Source of the DNA: Lunularia cruciata
Lineage: Eukaryota; Streptophyta; Marchantiopsida; Lunulariales; Lunulariaceae
NCBI GenBank assembly: GCA_948567375.1
Contig: OX419756.1
Location: forward strand, 36,966,333 to 37,030,332
Length of the DNA: 64,000 bases
Direction of reading: 5' to 3'
In this document: piece after piece, positions 1 to 11,537 of the stretch
Layout of the letters: the number at the start of each line of letters is the position of its first letter
How positions within the stretch are numbered: position 1 is the stretch's first letter
Position numbers and translations under genes: made by a program
The notes under the pieces: generated by a model
Database searches by the model: none
Told to the model about the DNA's origin: nothing
What the model saw: only the letters and a program-made list of their open reading frames with translations

Positions 1-507
1 GGGCTGGGTCAACTCCCAATGTAAACATGTCATTGGCTGAAAACAAAGGATGCTGCATAATCAGCTGAGCCGCCCCCAACATCATGCTAGACTCAGTTTG
101 TGTAGTAGCAGGTGGCTGACTAGCAAGTAGTCCATCATGTACTCCATCACCACCTACCACACCTGCACTGGGACGTCTAGGAACCATGGATGTCGTCTGC
201 AATGCCTCAAATAGCATGAAGGACTGGGGAAGTCTGACCTGTCTCCCAACCTCTCCTCTTTGTGGGCCCAACTCCACTGATCCTCCTCTAGGCTCTAGAG
301 CACGTACTACACTCCTAGTCATTGCTGCAGATGCATCCACCTGTGCTACTCCGCACATGAAGTCCAAAGCATCTCTATCACCAGCATATGAGGTGCAAGC
401 CTCAGCACCCAAATCTGATCTCCTCTCAGCAATAGCCATACTAGCCAATCTTTGCTCCAATTGCTCAATCCGAGTAGCATAGCTGTGTCAAAAGTAAGAG
501 CAAGTAC
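1..507 (-). mobile_element. Ty3/gypsy element B, gag-protease linker (cut by window start)
   Basis: This stretch is closely similar to 39100-39590 in element C, on the same strand. There it joins gag to the protease. Read on the minus strand it encodes a low-conservation linker with no recognisable domain. Its right end is the insertion point of element A, and the same element resumes at 8359. The protease, methyltransferase, RT and integrase expected by comparison with C would lie to the left of the window. Confidence rests on similarity to the second copy, not on a domain match. Confidence 0.8.
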
Positions 508-1199
508 TGTAACACCCATATGTGCATGTGTGTGGTATTGTGATATTTAACTTGGTATTGCAAGTACTTAAGAGATACTATTTATATAGAGATAAAGGAT
601 GGTTCTATATTAGTCATGGTTAGCTAAAGTTAGTCATAGCTAAGATAGAGACGACCTTACTTTAGAGGAAGTAGAAAAGATGAGCACCACTATTTTGGAT
701 TTTAGTGTGTTGACTTGGTATTATTCCTAGGTGTTTGGCTTTGAGGAAAGAGTTGAGAACTCTTGGGTCCGCAAGCCTTTTTGTTTTGGATTCTTCTATA
801 GTCCAAGGATAGCCCATGTGAAGGAATCCTTGACTTAGTGGGTGGGTCAAGATAAGACCACATGCTTAGGGGAATATGCCCATATGAATGGATATTCCTT
901 TCTACTTTTTGACTTTACTTGACTTTTAGTCTAGTAACTTGAGTTACTGCAGTAATTAGTAACTTTGGTACGTAACTATTTCACAAGTATATAAACAAGG
1001 GGTGAAGAGGTACTCATCATCCTTTCATTTGCAACTATCTCTCTCTCATTGAGTTCTCTAGTGAGCAATGTCTTGGGTCTTGGAGTGTTAGCCTCGGAGG
1101 AGTATGATGGAGTTGGGGTTCCTTGCCTTCTTAGTCCATGGTGTGCTACCATAATAGCCATCAGATGTTCATCCTGAGTGAGAGATAGGCCGGCTCACA
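508..1199 (+). repeat. 5' LTR of element A
   Basis: The repeat begins TGTAACACCC and ends GGCTCACA, so it has TG...CA ends. A TATA box (TATATAAA) lies at 988-995, about 210 bases before the end, and marks the likely promoter and U3/R border. The 3' copy differs by scattered substitutions and one short tandem duplication near its start. A third copy of this LTR family lies at 11907-13318. Confidence 0.95.
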
Positions 1200-1203
1200 T
1201 TTT

Positions 1204-1220
1204 TGGTTCCGTTGCCGGGA
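1204..1220 (+). other. Primer binding site of element A
   Basis: Four bases after the 5' LTR comes TGGTTCCGTTGCCGGGA. It resembles the plant tRNA-Asp-type primer site (TGGCGCCGTTGCCGGGGA), with two changes in the first six bases. Position and sequence support its role in priming minus-strand synthesis. Confidence 0.75.
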
Positions 1221-2058
1221 CCTCTCTAGAAGGCAAGATAATGTTCCGCGTTCAATTTTACATTAGGCAGAAGGAGGCTATGAGAGCTCACTTGGAGAGA
1301 ACATTAGGAGAGGAGAGGGCTGAACTTATGTTAGAGAACCAAGATCCATTTGTATACTCTGTAGTTCATTATGATGTCTTTGAGGTGATTTTGTACATCT
1401 TGTACACATGAGAGGAATTGGAGAGATTGTGTGAGATGGATTGCAGATTTTGGGGATTAAGGTGATTTTGGACAAAATCTCAAGTTTGAGATCTGGACTT
1501 GAAATTTCTACAGATGATAGCTTGGGTTATCTTTCAGTTAGCAACCTTGAAATTATTAAGAGAGCTACTATGCGCATTGGGCTAGAATTTATGAAAGTTG
1601 ATAGGGTAAAGTGCTCCCGCAACTGCATGCTCTCGAGAAAATTGTACAGAGTCCGCAATTTCTTCAATTTTTAGTGAATTCTCCTGAAAATTTCCAAGAA
1701 AATTCAGTGCATTGTATTCTACCTGCTGCCACAAAAATTAGAGAGAGATCAATCTTGCGCAAGGAGTTTTGAGTTTTTGAAGTGAGTGTGGTGGTTTTTA
1801 GACCAAATCTGAAATATGGGTGCTGAATAGAAAGGTGTCTAGGCCAAATGGCTCAATGAAAAGATCTGAAATTTTGCAAGGAGGGACACCCTAGAGTTGT
1901 GATCAAGTGTGCCAAATTTCAGAGGACTGTAATATACTGGTTGAGAGATTTGAGTGACATTGTGAGGAAGGGTCAGTTCTGCAGAGTGGAGATCTCATGC
2001 ATGAGAAGTTTGAGATCAACAAAAAGCATGTTTGAGTGTTTAGATTCATCTTGGGAAC

Positions 2059-2532
2059 ATGGAGTGTCATCAAGAGTGGAAATTGAGATTATTCAAGGTT
2101 CCCCAAGGGTTTGAGCTGATTGTAGGGGTTGATTTGAGGAAAAAAAAGTTAACAATAGAATTTGAAGAGAGTATTGAGAGGATCCAAAAACCTACACCAC
2201 TTGGAGGAAAGAGTGAGTCTAAGTGCTTTCTATGTGGAGAGAAGGGACATAAGGCAAGTTCATATTGATTGACCTTTGAGAGCAAGAGATTGAGGGAAAG
2301 GAGAGGCTTACTTGACTTGGGTTTGCATGTTGGACCTTCTTCACCAAGATTGGGAGGGAAAAGATCTAAGACCAAGGAGTTGTGTGAGGTTTGTGGAGTT
2401 GAAGGACTTCCAAAAGGACATGAGTATAGTGGAGTAAAAGCACTTTTGGAAACTTTGGTGAAGGATCTTGGAGAGAGTCTTAGTACAGCTACAGAGAAAC
2501 TACCACCTTCATCAGCTAGTTCTCAAGATTAG
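2059..2532 (+). pseudogene. Leader ORF with a degenerate zinc knuckle, upstream of gag (element A)
   Basis: One reading frame, broken by a TGA at 2266-2268, runs for about 158 codons in the leader between the primer site and gag. It contains CFLCGEKGHKASSY, which has the CX2CX4H part of a retroviral zinc knuckle but Tyr where the last Cys should be. It also has a second Cys/His cluster, CEVCGVEGLPKGH. It is separate from the canonical knuckle of gag at about 3616-3657. It may be a remnant of an older gag, a captured fragment, or an extra leader protein; its role is unknown. The 1200-2058 part of the leader shows no recognisable domain. Confidence 0.5.
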
Positions 2533-2767
2533 TGATGGAGATAATCTTTCAACTTATGGATAAACTATCCATGAGAGTTAGATTAATATGCACTCTAGGA
2601 TTTGATGTTGCTATAGAAATCTTGGAGCAACCTGAACCTTTTGTGTTCCCTAGATTGGATTATTCTCAGATGGTGTTAGTCATATATATACTCTATTAGT
2701 AATAGAGTGAGAGAAAAGAAAAGAGACAAAAAAAATTGAGAGAAAAGAAAGATAGTGAGGGGTTAAG

Positions 2768-3999
2768 ATGGGGAAACTTCCGGTTTTCTTTGGCAAGGAT
2801 GGAGAAGATGTGGAGGCCTTTGTGAGAGACTTCAAGAGAGCTTGCATAGGAAACAATGAGAGGAGGAAGAATGAGTGGGCCTCATTATTACCAGATTTCT
2901 TTGAGGATGCAGCACTCACATGGTATGAGTCAGAATACCAAAAGAGAGAGAGAGTAGAGATGGGGAAGAGGAGTCTTCAGATACTTTGACTTCAGCACTC
3001 ATTGAGAACTTTCTTCCTGATGAGAGTTATGAGAGATTGATGAGTGAGGTTACATTTCTCAAGCAAGGAGATGGAGAGAAAGTGAGAGTCTATGTGGAAA
3101 GAGTGGAAAAGTTAGAGTCCAGATTTTGCATAGTGTTGAGGAAGGGTGGGGATGATGTGGAGACTACAATGATTGGCATAGGGGCCATGCTCACCAAGAA
3201 TTTTGTGGGAGGGTTGAGACCACAAATTAGAAGCAAGGTGAGATATGAGAAACCTTCTTCCAAGGTTGAAGCTATCAAGATTGCAATTCGTATGGAGGAG
3301 AGTTTGGAAGGGGATGAGAGTGATTTGGTGGTGAAGGAGGTTGTGCATCCTCCTCAAGGCTACAAGTATGGTGGAACTTCTGATACTTTGGTGACAAGGG
3401 TTGCACCACAAGTAGTAGTTGCTCCAATTCTTGCACCTCCACCAAAAGATCCACTCCAAACCATCACATAACAACTTGCGGATCTCAAGATCAATGTGGT
3501 GCAACTATGGGAGAAGAGAGAGGTGGATCAGAATGTAGGGAGAGGGCCTAGGAGTTATGGAAAATATCCATATAGAGGAGGCCAACCAGCCAACAATTTC
3601 AATGATAGAAATTGTTTTGGTTGTGGAGGAAGAGGCCATATCCAAAGGAATTGCCCAAATTCCACTTACCATGGAGGAAGGAGTTATGAGGGAGCCAATA
3701 GAGGGAAAGAGGGAGGTAGTGAAACCCAAGTGGCTCCTAATCCCAACAAAGGTAAGGGGATAGCATCCATAGATGTGGTTGAGAGAAAGGATGAGAAGGG
3801 AGAGTGCTCAAACCCCAAGGGTCTTAATTTGGAGCTTTTGGCACAAGAGAAGAAGAGAGCTCGTTTGCAGAGGATGTTCACTCTTCTCAAGGATTTACTT
3901 CAAGCAAGGATACTCCTATGTCTACTAGGAGCACTCGCACCTCAACACCATCAACAACAAAGACTCCAAGAAAGAAGTTGGGGATGGAGGATTTCTTGA
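2768..3999 (+). pseudogene. gag (capsid and nucleocapsid) of element A, frameshifted
   Basis: Gag forms the particle and binds the RNA. The ATG at 2768 starts the capsid part (FVRDFKRAC, then a WYESEYQ motif typical of plant gag). The frame shifts near 2950-2985 and continues in another frame from 2986. A TAA at 3469-3471 interrupts it. The nucleocapsid follows with a perfect CX2CX4HX4C knuckle, CFGCGGRGHIQRNC, at about 3616-3657. The ORF ends at 3999, overlapping the protease frame that begins at 3918. Capsid, knuckle and order support the assignment strongly; the exact mature ends cannot be seen. Confidence 0.85.
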
Positions 4000-4523
4000 T
4001 TTCAAAGCAACAATGGAACTACAATGTGTTGGAGGATGTTGGTAGTCACAAAGCTAACATCACAATGGGCCAATTGATTGCTTTGAACCCTACCTTGAGA
4101 AAGGAGCTAAGAGGTGGTTTGAGTTCTAGAAGGAGCAAGAAGAAGAAGAAGGCAAAAGTTCCAATATCAATGGGGATGGTGGATGCCAAGCCAACACCAT
4201 GGGAGGCTTGTGAATATGCCTCCAAGATTGATGTTAGAGTGAATGGTCACAACATCAAGGATGCATTGGTTGATGGAGGATCAGCAGTGAATGCCATGTC
4301 TGAAAGGTTGATGAAGAAGTTGGGTATGATACCCTCAAGACCTTCAACATTTGTGGTGAGCATGGCAAACAAGCAACAAGTTCGACCAGTAGGAGTGATG
4401 GATAAGGTGGTAGTTTCGGTCATGGGAGTTCAAAATCTCATGACTTTCCAAGTCTTGAAGGATTCAAGCTATGACTTACTTCTTGGGAGGCCATGGTTGA
4501 GAGCAGCACGCACAACTGATTGA
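3918..4523 (+). pseudogene. Retropepsin-like aspartic protease of element A
   Basis: The 201-codon frame contains ALVDGGSAVNAMSE, which corresponds to the aspartic protease active site. It has D-G-G-S in place of the usual D-S/T-G-A. The second conserved block, LLLGRPWL, lies about 85 residues later. The enzyme would cleave the gag-pol polyprotein. The N-terminal 100 residues are basic linker. It is in a different frame from gag and ends in TGA before the RT frame. The DGGS variant is also expected in the ancestor of element D, so it may be a lineage trait. Confidence 0.8.
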
Positions 4524-4538
4524 TGACACAAAGGGTAC

Positions 4539-5744
4539 TTGAGGATTGGGCCATCAAACCATAGAGTCACAGTTCCTATGACTAACACCACCAACACTTC
4601 ACATTCAGATACACCATCTTCTGATTATTGGGAATCAGATTCTGAAGAAGGAGCTTCAGGTGTGGACACAAGCATGGAGGATGAGACTTCCACGGAGGAG
4701 GATGAATCTGAATCTGATTCAGATGTGTATCCCTTGTCTGCTATGGATTTTGCACCTAAGGCAGAGGTTTTGAAGGACCCATACAAATCACCATTGACAC
4801 TTGAGGAGGTAGAGAGAAGGTTAGCTACCCTCAAGTATGGCCCAAATGTTACCAAGGAGGAGAAGGTGAGATTTGAGGAGATTTTCCGCAAGTTCATCCA
4901 TGTGTTTGCTTTTAGTTACAAGGATTTGAAGGAAGTCACCTTGGAGGAGCACAAGATAGAGGTGCAGTCACATGCAAGACCAATCCGCCAAAAGCAACGT
5001 CGCATTAGCCCACCAATATCTTTGGTTGTGAAGGAGGAGATTGATAAGCTCAAGGAGGCTGGATTTATCTTTGAGGTGAAGAATTCAGAATGGGTGTCTC
5101 CAATTGTCATTGTGAAGAAAAAGAATGGCAAGCTTCGGGTATGTGTGGATTACAAGAAGCTCAATGCTGTTACTAAGAAGGACTACTACCCATTGCCATT
5201 CATTGATGAGATCTTGGAGGAGGTTGCAGGTCATGAGAGGTACAGTTTTGGAGATGGTTATAATGGATACAACCAAATCAAGATTGCACCAGAGCATCAA
5301 CAACTCACCACGTTCACCACACCTTGGAGAACTTACGCTTTCAAGGTCATGCCTTTTGGGCTTTGCAATGCTCCAGCCACATTCCAACGGTTCATGAACA
5401 AGGTATTTGATCCTTTCATTGGGAAATTTGTGAGAGACTTCATTGATGACTTTTGTGTCTATGGGAGCAAGGAGGAGCACTTTGAGCACCTAATCAAAGT
5501 CTTGCAATGCTTGGATAAGGCAAATGCATCCCTCAACCCAAAGAAGTGCATTTTTGGATGTGAAGAAGGTCTACTTTTGGGGCACATCATCTCCAAGGAT
5601 GGAATAGCAGTTGATCTTGAGAAGGTGAGGAAAATCTCAGACCTTCTATTCCCTTCAAGCTTGACAAAGTTACGCCAATTCTTGGGGATGGTTGGATACT
5701 ATAGGAGTTCATCTTCTCATTTTCCAACAAAGCTTATGCATTGA
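4539..5744 (+). pseudogene. Reverse transcriptase of element A
   Basis: The 401-codon frame starts with an acidic linker (about residues 1-110), then gives the ordered Ty3 RT blocks. These are SEWVSPIVIVKKKNGKLR, VDYKKLNAVTKKDYYPLPF, the GYNQI block, MPFGLCNAPATFQRFM and the catalytic FIDDFCVYG near residue 305. GHIISKDGI and LRQFLGMVGYY follow. The usual fourth-block DG reads FGDGYNGYNQI. The frame ends shortly after the thumb because of a frameshift near 5715-5740; the RNase H part continues in another frame. The catalytic Asp pair is intact. Confidence 0.92.
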
Positions 5745-7602
5745 CCATCTACATGAAGAAGGGTGTAGATTACATGGTGATTTTGGAGGACAAGAAGGCT
5801 CTCAAAGCTTTTGAGGAGCTCAAGCAATCCCTTGTTATAGCTCCAATTCTTGCTAAACCTGATTGGAGTAAGCCTTTCATCCTCTACACTGATGCTTCTA
5901 ATGTAGCTATAGGATGCACTCTTAGTCAATTAGACCAAGATGGGCATGATCATCCAATAGCTTATGCTAGTAGGCAGATGGTTTCAGCAGAGAAGAACTA
6001 CTCTGTCACGGAGAGAGAAGGGTTGGCAGTGATCTTTGGTCTCAAGAAGTTTAGACACTACTTGATTGGAGGGAAATCCACCATTGTCACGGATCACAAG
6101 GCTTTGAAGTACATCTTCAACAAGCCTAATGTTGAAGGGAGACTAGCAAGGTGGATGATACTCTTGTCTGAGTATGACTACACAATTGAGGATAGGCCTG
6201 GAAAGAAACATGCAAATGCTGATTTGTTATCTAGAGCCTATGATCATGATGGAGATGAGCCAATGGATGATTCCTTCCCGGATGAGGAGCTCATGACAAT
6301 CTCAGTCACTCAAGAGATTCCAATGGAGTACAAGGAGATTGTGGATTTTGTGACAAGAGGTAACTATCCAGAAGGGATGCATGCTAGGGAGAGGAAGGCC
6401 CTTGCAGCAAGATCTAGACCTTACACAATGGTGGAGGATATTCTTTTTCACCAAGGAGCAGATGGTCTACGTAGAAGAGCAGTGGGTAAGGAAGAGTCTA
6501 TCCTACTCATAAAGGAGTTTCATGAAGGTTTAGTATGTGGAGGACACTTTGCAGGAAAGGTGATTGCTTTCAAGATTCTAGATGCAAGTTACCATTGGAG
6601 AGGGATTTTCAAGGATTGTCTTGATTATTGCAAAACTTGTCATGTTTTTCAAGCTTTTGCTAGAAAGTCTACATCCACTCCACCACTTAGATCAATTCCA
6701 TTGCTAGGACCTTTTGAGAAGTGGGGAATTGATTTTGTAGGACCTCTCAATAGAACCCCAAGGAACAATCGGTACATTGTGTTAGTTACTGATTACCTTA
6801 CCAAGTAGGTTGAGGCTAGACCATTGAGGGACAAGAATGAAGATGAAGTGGGTAGATTTTTTTATGAATGCATTATCACTAGGTTTGGATGCCCTTTGGA
6901 GTAGGTTTCTGATAGAGGAGGAGAGTTTACAGGAAGCATTACTATAGCCATTCTACAACATTTCTCTATCACCCATAGAGTAACTACATCCTATAAGCCA
7001 AATTCCAATGGCTTGGCAGAGAGAACCAATCAGACCTTGTGCATGATATTGGCCAAAGATGCAGAAATGGAAGGGGCTAAACATCATTGGAACAAGAGGA
7101 TTCATGCAATTTCGTGAGAGTATAAGACAACTATGAAAACTTCCACCAGATATTATCCATTTCAATTGGTGTATGGTATTGAGTCTACCTTACCTATTCA
7201 CTTTGATCTTCCTACCTTCCAAAGCATTCATAGGAGATTGAAGAAAGCACAAGGAGGTGATGCAGAGAAGTCAAGGAAGGATCAATTCATGGAGTTGGAA
7301 GAGGCAAGAGCAGTTGCTATGGTTCGAGTGGAGCAAGCCCAAAGGAAACAAAAGGAGAGCTATGACAAGAGGCGAGGCAAGGCAAGAAGAAGGTGGAGAC
7401 TTTCAAAGAAGGTGATTGTGTAATGTTGTTTGATTCCATTTGATTCAAGAGAGTGCAAAAGAAGTTTTTGCCTAAGTACTTTGGACCTTTCATAGTGGAG
7501 AAGGTGTGGGGCAATTACACCTATGATCTCAAGGAGTTGGGAGGAAGACACTTTGATAGGATTAACCATGATAAGTTGAAGATGTACCATAGAAGGTAGA
7601 GA
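5741..7602 (+). pseudogene. RNase H and integrase of element A
   Basis: RNase H follows the RT in a shifted frame. It shows YTDASNVAIG, TEREGLAVIF and TDHKALKYIF, which carry the catalytic acidic residues, and ends near PGKKHANADLLSR. The integrase zinc domain (H-H-C-C) is at about 6510-6650. The catalytic core has its three acidic residues in GIDFVGPL, SDRGGEFT and NGLAERTN. In-frame stops occur at 6806, 6901 and about 7115. A further frame change after 7423 leads to the C-terminal domain, which ends at about 7599. No chromodomain is seen. Confidence 0.88.
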
Positions 7603-7630
7603 GACCTTCACTTTGAGGACAAAGTGAAAA

Positions 7631-7647
7631 CTTAGTCCGGGGGTAAA
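7631..7647 (+). other. Polypurine tract of element A
   Basis: The sequence CTTAGTCCGGGGGTAAA lies directly before the 3' LTR. The G run next to the LTR start is the expected plus-strand primer of a Ty3 element. Confidence 0.75.
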
Positions 7648-8358
7648 TGTAACACCCATATGTGAATGTGTGTGGTATTGTGATATTTAACTAGGTATTA
7701 CAAGTACTTAAGAGATATTATTTATATAAAGAGATATTACTTATATAGAGATAAAGGATGGTTCTATATTAGTCATGGTTAGCTAAAGTTAGTCATAGCT
7801 AAGATAGAGGGGACCTTACTTTAGAGGAAGTAGAAAAGATGAGCACCACTATTTTGGATTTTAGTGTGTTGACTTGGTATTATTCCTAGGTGTTTGGCTT
7901 TGAGGAAAGAGTTGAGAACTCTTGGGCCCGCAAACCTTTTTGTTTTGGATTCTTCTATAGTCCAAGGATAGCCCATGTGAAGGAATCCTTGACTTAGTGG
8001 TTGGGTCAAGATAAGACCACATGCTTAGGGGAATATGCCCATATGAATGGATATTCCTTTCTACTTTTTGACTTTACTTGACTTTTAGTCTAGTAACTTG
8101 AGTTACTGCAATAATTAGTAACTTTGGTACGTAACTATTTCACAAGTATATAAACAAGGGGTGAGGAGGTACTCATCATCCTTTCATTTGCAACTATCTC
8201 TCTCTCATTGAGTTCTCTAGTGAGCAATGTCTTGAGTCTTGGAGTGTTAGCCTCGGAGGAGTATGATGGAGTTGGCATTCCTTGCCTTCGTAGTCCATGG
8301 TGCGCTACCATAATAGCCATCAGAGGTTTATCCTGAGTGAGAGACAGGCCGGCTCACA
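7648..8358 (+). repeat. 3' LTR of element A
   Basis: This is the direct repeat of 508-1199, again TGTAACACCC to GGCTCACA. It is 19 bases longer because of a local duplication near 7720-7750 (an AGATATTA..TATATA unit). The TATA box is repeated at about 8147-8154. It is followed by GTAC, the target duplication. Confidence 0.95.
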
Positions 8359-9863
8359 GTACTGCACCCCTACTAGGTGTAGATCCTCTACCACCACCTC
8401 TACCACCTTGTCCTCCATGAACTGGAGCTCCTCTACTACTTGCCATAGCAGCCCTACCACTCCGTAACTCCGGGTGTAGGTCAAAACACCAGTCACTAGT
8501 GTGACCAAATCTGTGGCAATGCTCACACTGCCTCTGTGTTGGCTGTGATGCACCAGAGGTATCAGGTCCGCTGCCCTGAGTACACTCTCTCCTATGGTGA
8601 GGTCTACCACAAGTCCAACAAGCAACACCACCACTCACTGGCTGCTGCTGACTCAAAAATGAGGGTAAGGGTCTAACTCCACTAGGCCCTCCACTCGCTC
8701 CATAGGATCTGGGTTGTCCACCCTGTCCTCAAAAACCAACTGGGCGTGGTGCACTCTGTTGCACTCTAGAAGAAGTCACAACCGTGGATGAGGTCTCCCT
8801 ACCAAATCCAGATGTCACCACTCTCTCTTCTACCATGTTGAGCTCAATACGCTCAGCCAAACCAAAGACTACTGCCAAAGTGGGCGAAGTAGCCTGCAAC
8901 AACGTAGCATCACGAACTCTACGTCGCAACTCCCTGTCCAGTATCCCATACCAAAACTGGACTGCCTAGGCCTCAGTAACTCCATGAGTGAAACTGATCA
9001 GCCGCCTCATGCGAGTGTATGCCTTGCATAGGCTCTCTCCAGCCTTCCGCTGGAACTCCTGCAAGCTCCTCAGCTTGTCAGTCCGCACTCCCTGGTAGTT
9101 CTGCCTCAAACATAGAAAGAACTCCACCATGGGGTTAAACCCCGGTACCACACCACCTCCTGCAGCGGTACTTCCACTCGTAGTAGCACTATCTCCAGCT
9201 AGTGCACCTCCACTAGCTCCACCAACACTACTCGAGCTAGAACTCGTGGGTACAGCCGATCTACTCCTGGCCACCGAGCCAAAGTGATGGAGACATAGTG
9301 TGGAGACCAATACTATCTCCATAACTCAATCTCCTCCAAATGAGCTCTCCTAAACTCATGGTAGTCATCCATCGGTGGACCCTCCAGATGCTTAAACAAC
9401 CCCTTCCATGCCATGAAGGGTGTGAACAAAGTCGGGTTCCGCATCTGCTGCAGATCACACCAACTATCGAACTCCTGGATGAAGTCATCCAACTCAATGG
9501 TACCCACTGTACCAGAGTAACGCCTAGGGCCTTTGGAGGCCCCATAAATCTCGTCCATGTCCCACAACAACGGTGCAGACACACCAAGTGCACTCTCAAC
9601 TGAATCAGCTCCTGTGTCGAACTCCAACTCAGAGTCAATCTCCTCCCTCATTGGGACCTGAGATACAAGCTGATACCGAGCACCACTCCGAGTAAACCCA
9701 CTGCGTACTGTAGGGCTAACTCCTCTAGAATCTCCAAAGAACTCCGTTGTGACAAAGTAACCACAACAGCGAACCCGAACCACCAACTGCTACCGCAAGT
9801 CGCAACCGCAAGTACCCCACCAAGTGCCAACACCACCAAGTGCCAATACCAACTAAGCACCAC
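8354..9863 (-). pseudogene. gag of element B, with two zinc knuckles, frameshifted
   Basis: This is the decayed counterpart of the 385-codon gag at 46779-47936. The capsid part has the same landmarks: a LDDFIQEFDSWCDLQQM block, then PFMAWKGLF, then a region rich in Ser and Gly. It is spread over several frames between 9863 and 8729. The nucleocapsid at about 8620-8490 has two Cys/His knuckles, CWTCGRPHHRREC and CEHCHRFGHTSDWC. The second is a perfect CX2CX4HX4C. Element A interrupts the reading frame just after this region. Confidence 0.82.
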
Positions 9864-10164
9864 CCACTAATGTAACTCTAACCGAGATAACTACACTAGG
9901 GGAAGGGCAACCTGTAACCTGCCATCATAACATGCACTCTCATGGTCTGCAGGTCATTACTTCCTGCCTCACCGGAGAGAAACAAAGGTAGTCTGACTGG
10001 TCATCACTCCAGCCTCACCACCGAGAGCACACCAGAGCACCAACGCTCAAAAGTCAGGGCACCTCACACAAACATGGTGCACAAACAGGAAGCAGAGAAT
10101 GGAAGGGGTCCAATCACAAGAAATCTAAACAAAAACCCTCCATCTCATAACACAACACGGGATT

Positions 10165-10177
10165 GACTCTGCCACCA
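10165..10177 (-). other. Probable primer binding site of element B
   Basis: On the minus strand TGGTGGCAGAGTC follows the proposed LTR end by two bases and begins with the obligatory TGG. The same block is conserved in element C at about 48239-48251. The matching tRNA is not identified. This site is the reason for placing the LTR end at 10180 and not at the alternative TG...CA boundary at 11082. Confidence 0.5.
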
Positions 10178-10179
10178 TT

Positions 10180-11537
10180 TGGCATTTGACATAAGAGGAG
10201 TTCGTATCTAAGTCCTAAGCTACCAGGATCACCAAGAATGGGATCAAACTGCCTTTCCTAGCCAAAGCTACATGTGTATAGATAACAATGGCACAGTCAC
10301 TAGGACAACAAGTGAGGGTGGACCAATTGGCTAGGGCACCAGTCTAGGAACAAGAGATCTAGGGGTCAAACCTTGTTACGCACAATCTAGCAGGAAAGGC
10401 AGATTTTGCCAACCAATGACCAAGATCTACTCTAAACTAGCTAGCCTCACGCCAACAAGCTGGCTTGCTGGCCCTTCTAGGCCTTCTTAGCCTCTCATAG
10501 CCCACAACCCTATGCCTCGAAGCCTCTAAATGCCAAATGAGGCCTTTCTTGTTGCCACTTTGAACCTCCTCCAAAATTGGCGAAACCTCTCTAAATCTGT
10601 GAAAGTCCTCCAAACTAGCAAAAGTCCTCCAAATCTAGCCAAACCGTGAAAAGTCCTCCAAATCTGGCCCAAAATCTGACGTAAACCCTAAAGATGGCTG
10701 TCCGCCAAATCCCCCGCTAACTTTCCACTCGAGCCAAATTGACAAAACAGGTTTTTCCAAATTACAATTTCATGAGAAGAGCTTCCCAACTCCACCTTCA
10801 ATTTGACTTTCTGAGCCCAACTCGTAGCAAATTGGTCCTACCTTCACCTCTTGAGCTCAAAATCACAACACTGCTCGAAAATTGCTCCTTCTTTGCTCAA
10901 AATTTGGCCAGCGCTTCCGTACACTGTCCGCCTAACTGCCAAATTTGCATCACTTGAACAAGCTTTTGCACACTAGGGAAACACAGAACTTGAATCGAGC
11001 TACCACGATCCACCGAGCTTGGAGATACCACCAACACTCAACGTTCCTGCACCCGATTTCCCCCTGACTTCACTTCTCTGATGTAATCAGATTGCTTAAC
11101 ACTCTCAACTCAACTCAACTCACCTCAAATCAGTACTTGATCTGTCACTCTATAAATTGCCAACAACTGGGCACTGACTACAATCAAGCCACACCCACTC
11201 AAGCATAGAGAATCTAGGTGACGCTCGCCGGCCTCTGTCCACCATAGCCAAGAACTCGAAGGCTCAACATCAGAGAAGTGAGCTCTTTGGAGCTCACTTC
11301 GAAACTATACTCCCTGGACTCGAGCTAGCACTAAAACCCTAACGGTCCCGCTGATGGCACACTTGACGGTGCAAACGGTGCAAAGTGACGGTGGGCCCCA
11401 CCGTGAAGTCAGTACCCCAAACACAAAATCTAACCATCGGAAAGTAGTCTCTGAGAAACTGCTAGAATAACTCTAACTACTATCATTGGAACTCCACTGT
11501 CCGAGCATCTAGATGCGGAACTACAAATGGCGTGACA
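10180..11537 (-). repeat. 5' LTR of element B
   Basis: On the minus strand the repeat starts TGTCACGCC and ends AAATGCCA, about 1.36 kb. Element C has the same sequence at 48254-50744 once two nested solo LTRs are removed. The first 450 bases also occur at 33005-33454. An alternative reading is a 456-base LTR (11082-11537, ending CTGATTACA); no clear primer site follows that end. Confidence 0.65.

Larger units (their letters stand above)
508..8358 (+). mobile_element. Element A: complete but decayed Ty3/gypsy retrotransposon
   Basis: Two direct LTRs (508-1199 and 7648-8358) enclose a primer binding site, an upstream knuckle ORF, gag, protease, RT, RNase H and integrase in the Ty3 order, then a polypurine tract. 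The element is flanked by the 4-bp duplication GTAC (504-507 and 8359-8362). It sits inside element B, whose sequence resumes on both sides. The coding region has frameshifts in gag, between gag and protease, and between RT and RNase H, plus several stops in integrase, so it is no longer autonomous. The FIDDF form of the RT box fits the non-chromovirus (Tat/Athila-like) side of plant Ty3 elements; this placement is inference. Confidence 0.95.
8359..11537 (-). mobile_element. Element B: 5' half of a minus-strand Ty3 element of the methyltransferase family
   Basis: Read on the minus strand this is LTR (11537 to 10180), primer site, leader, gag and linker. It corresponds segment by segment to element C (50744 to 46430). 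Element A separates this part from its continuation at 507 to 1. The right flank after the LTR (11538 onward, CCTTG...) does not match that of C, which shows that the LTR end TGTCACGCC is a true element boundary. Confidence 0.88.

Noticed and set aside
662..850. Conserved 62-codon minus-strand frame, repeated at 7821-8009 and partly at 12676-12972
   Set aside because: It lies within the A-family LTR and is conserved only because the LTRs are copies. No start context, promoter or domain supports a gene.
8320..8634. Minus-strand frame of 104 codons, repeated at 46388-46690
   Set aside because: It is the alternative frame of the nucleocapsid region of gag in B and C. The frame with the zinc knuckles is the real one.
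11082..11537. 456-bp TG...CA unit as the complete LTR of B
   Set aside because: Possible, but no primer site follows it, while TGGTGGCAGAGTC follows the longer 1.36-kb version in both B and C. Kept as an alternative.
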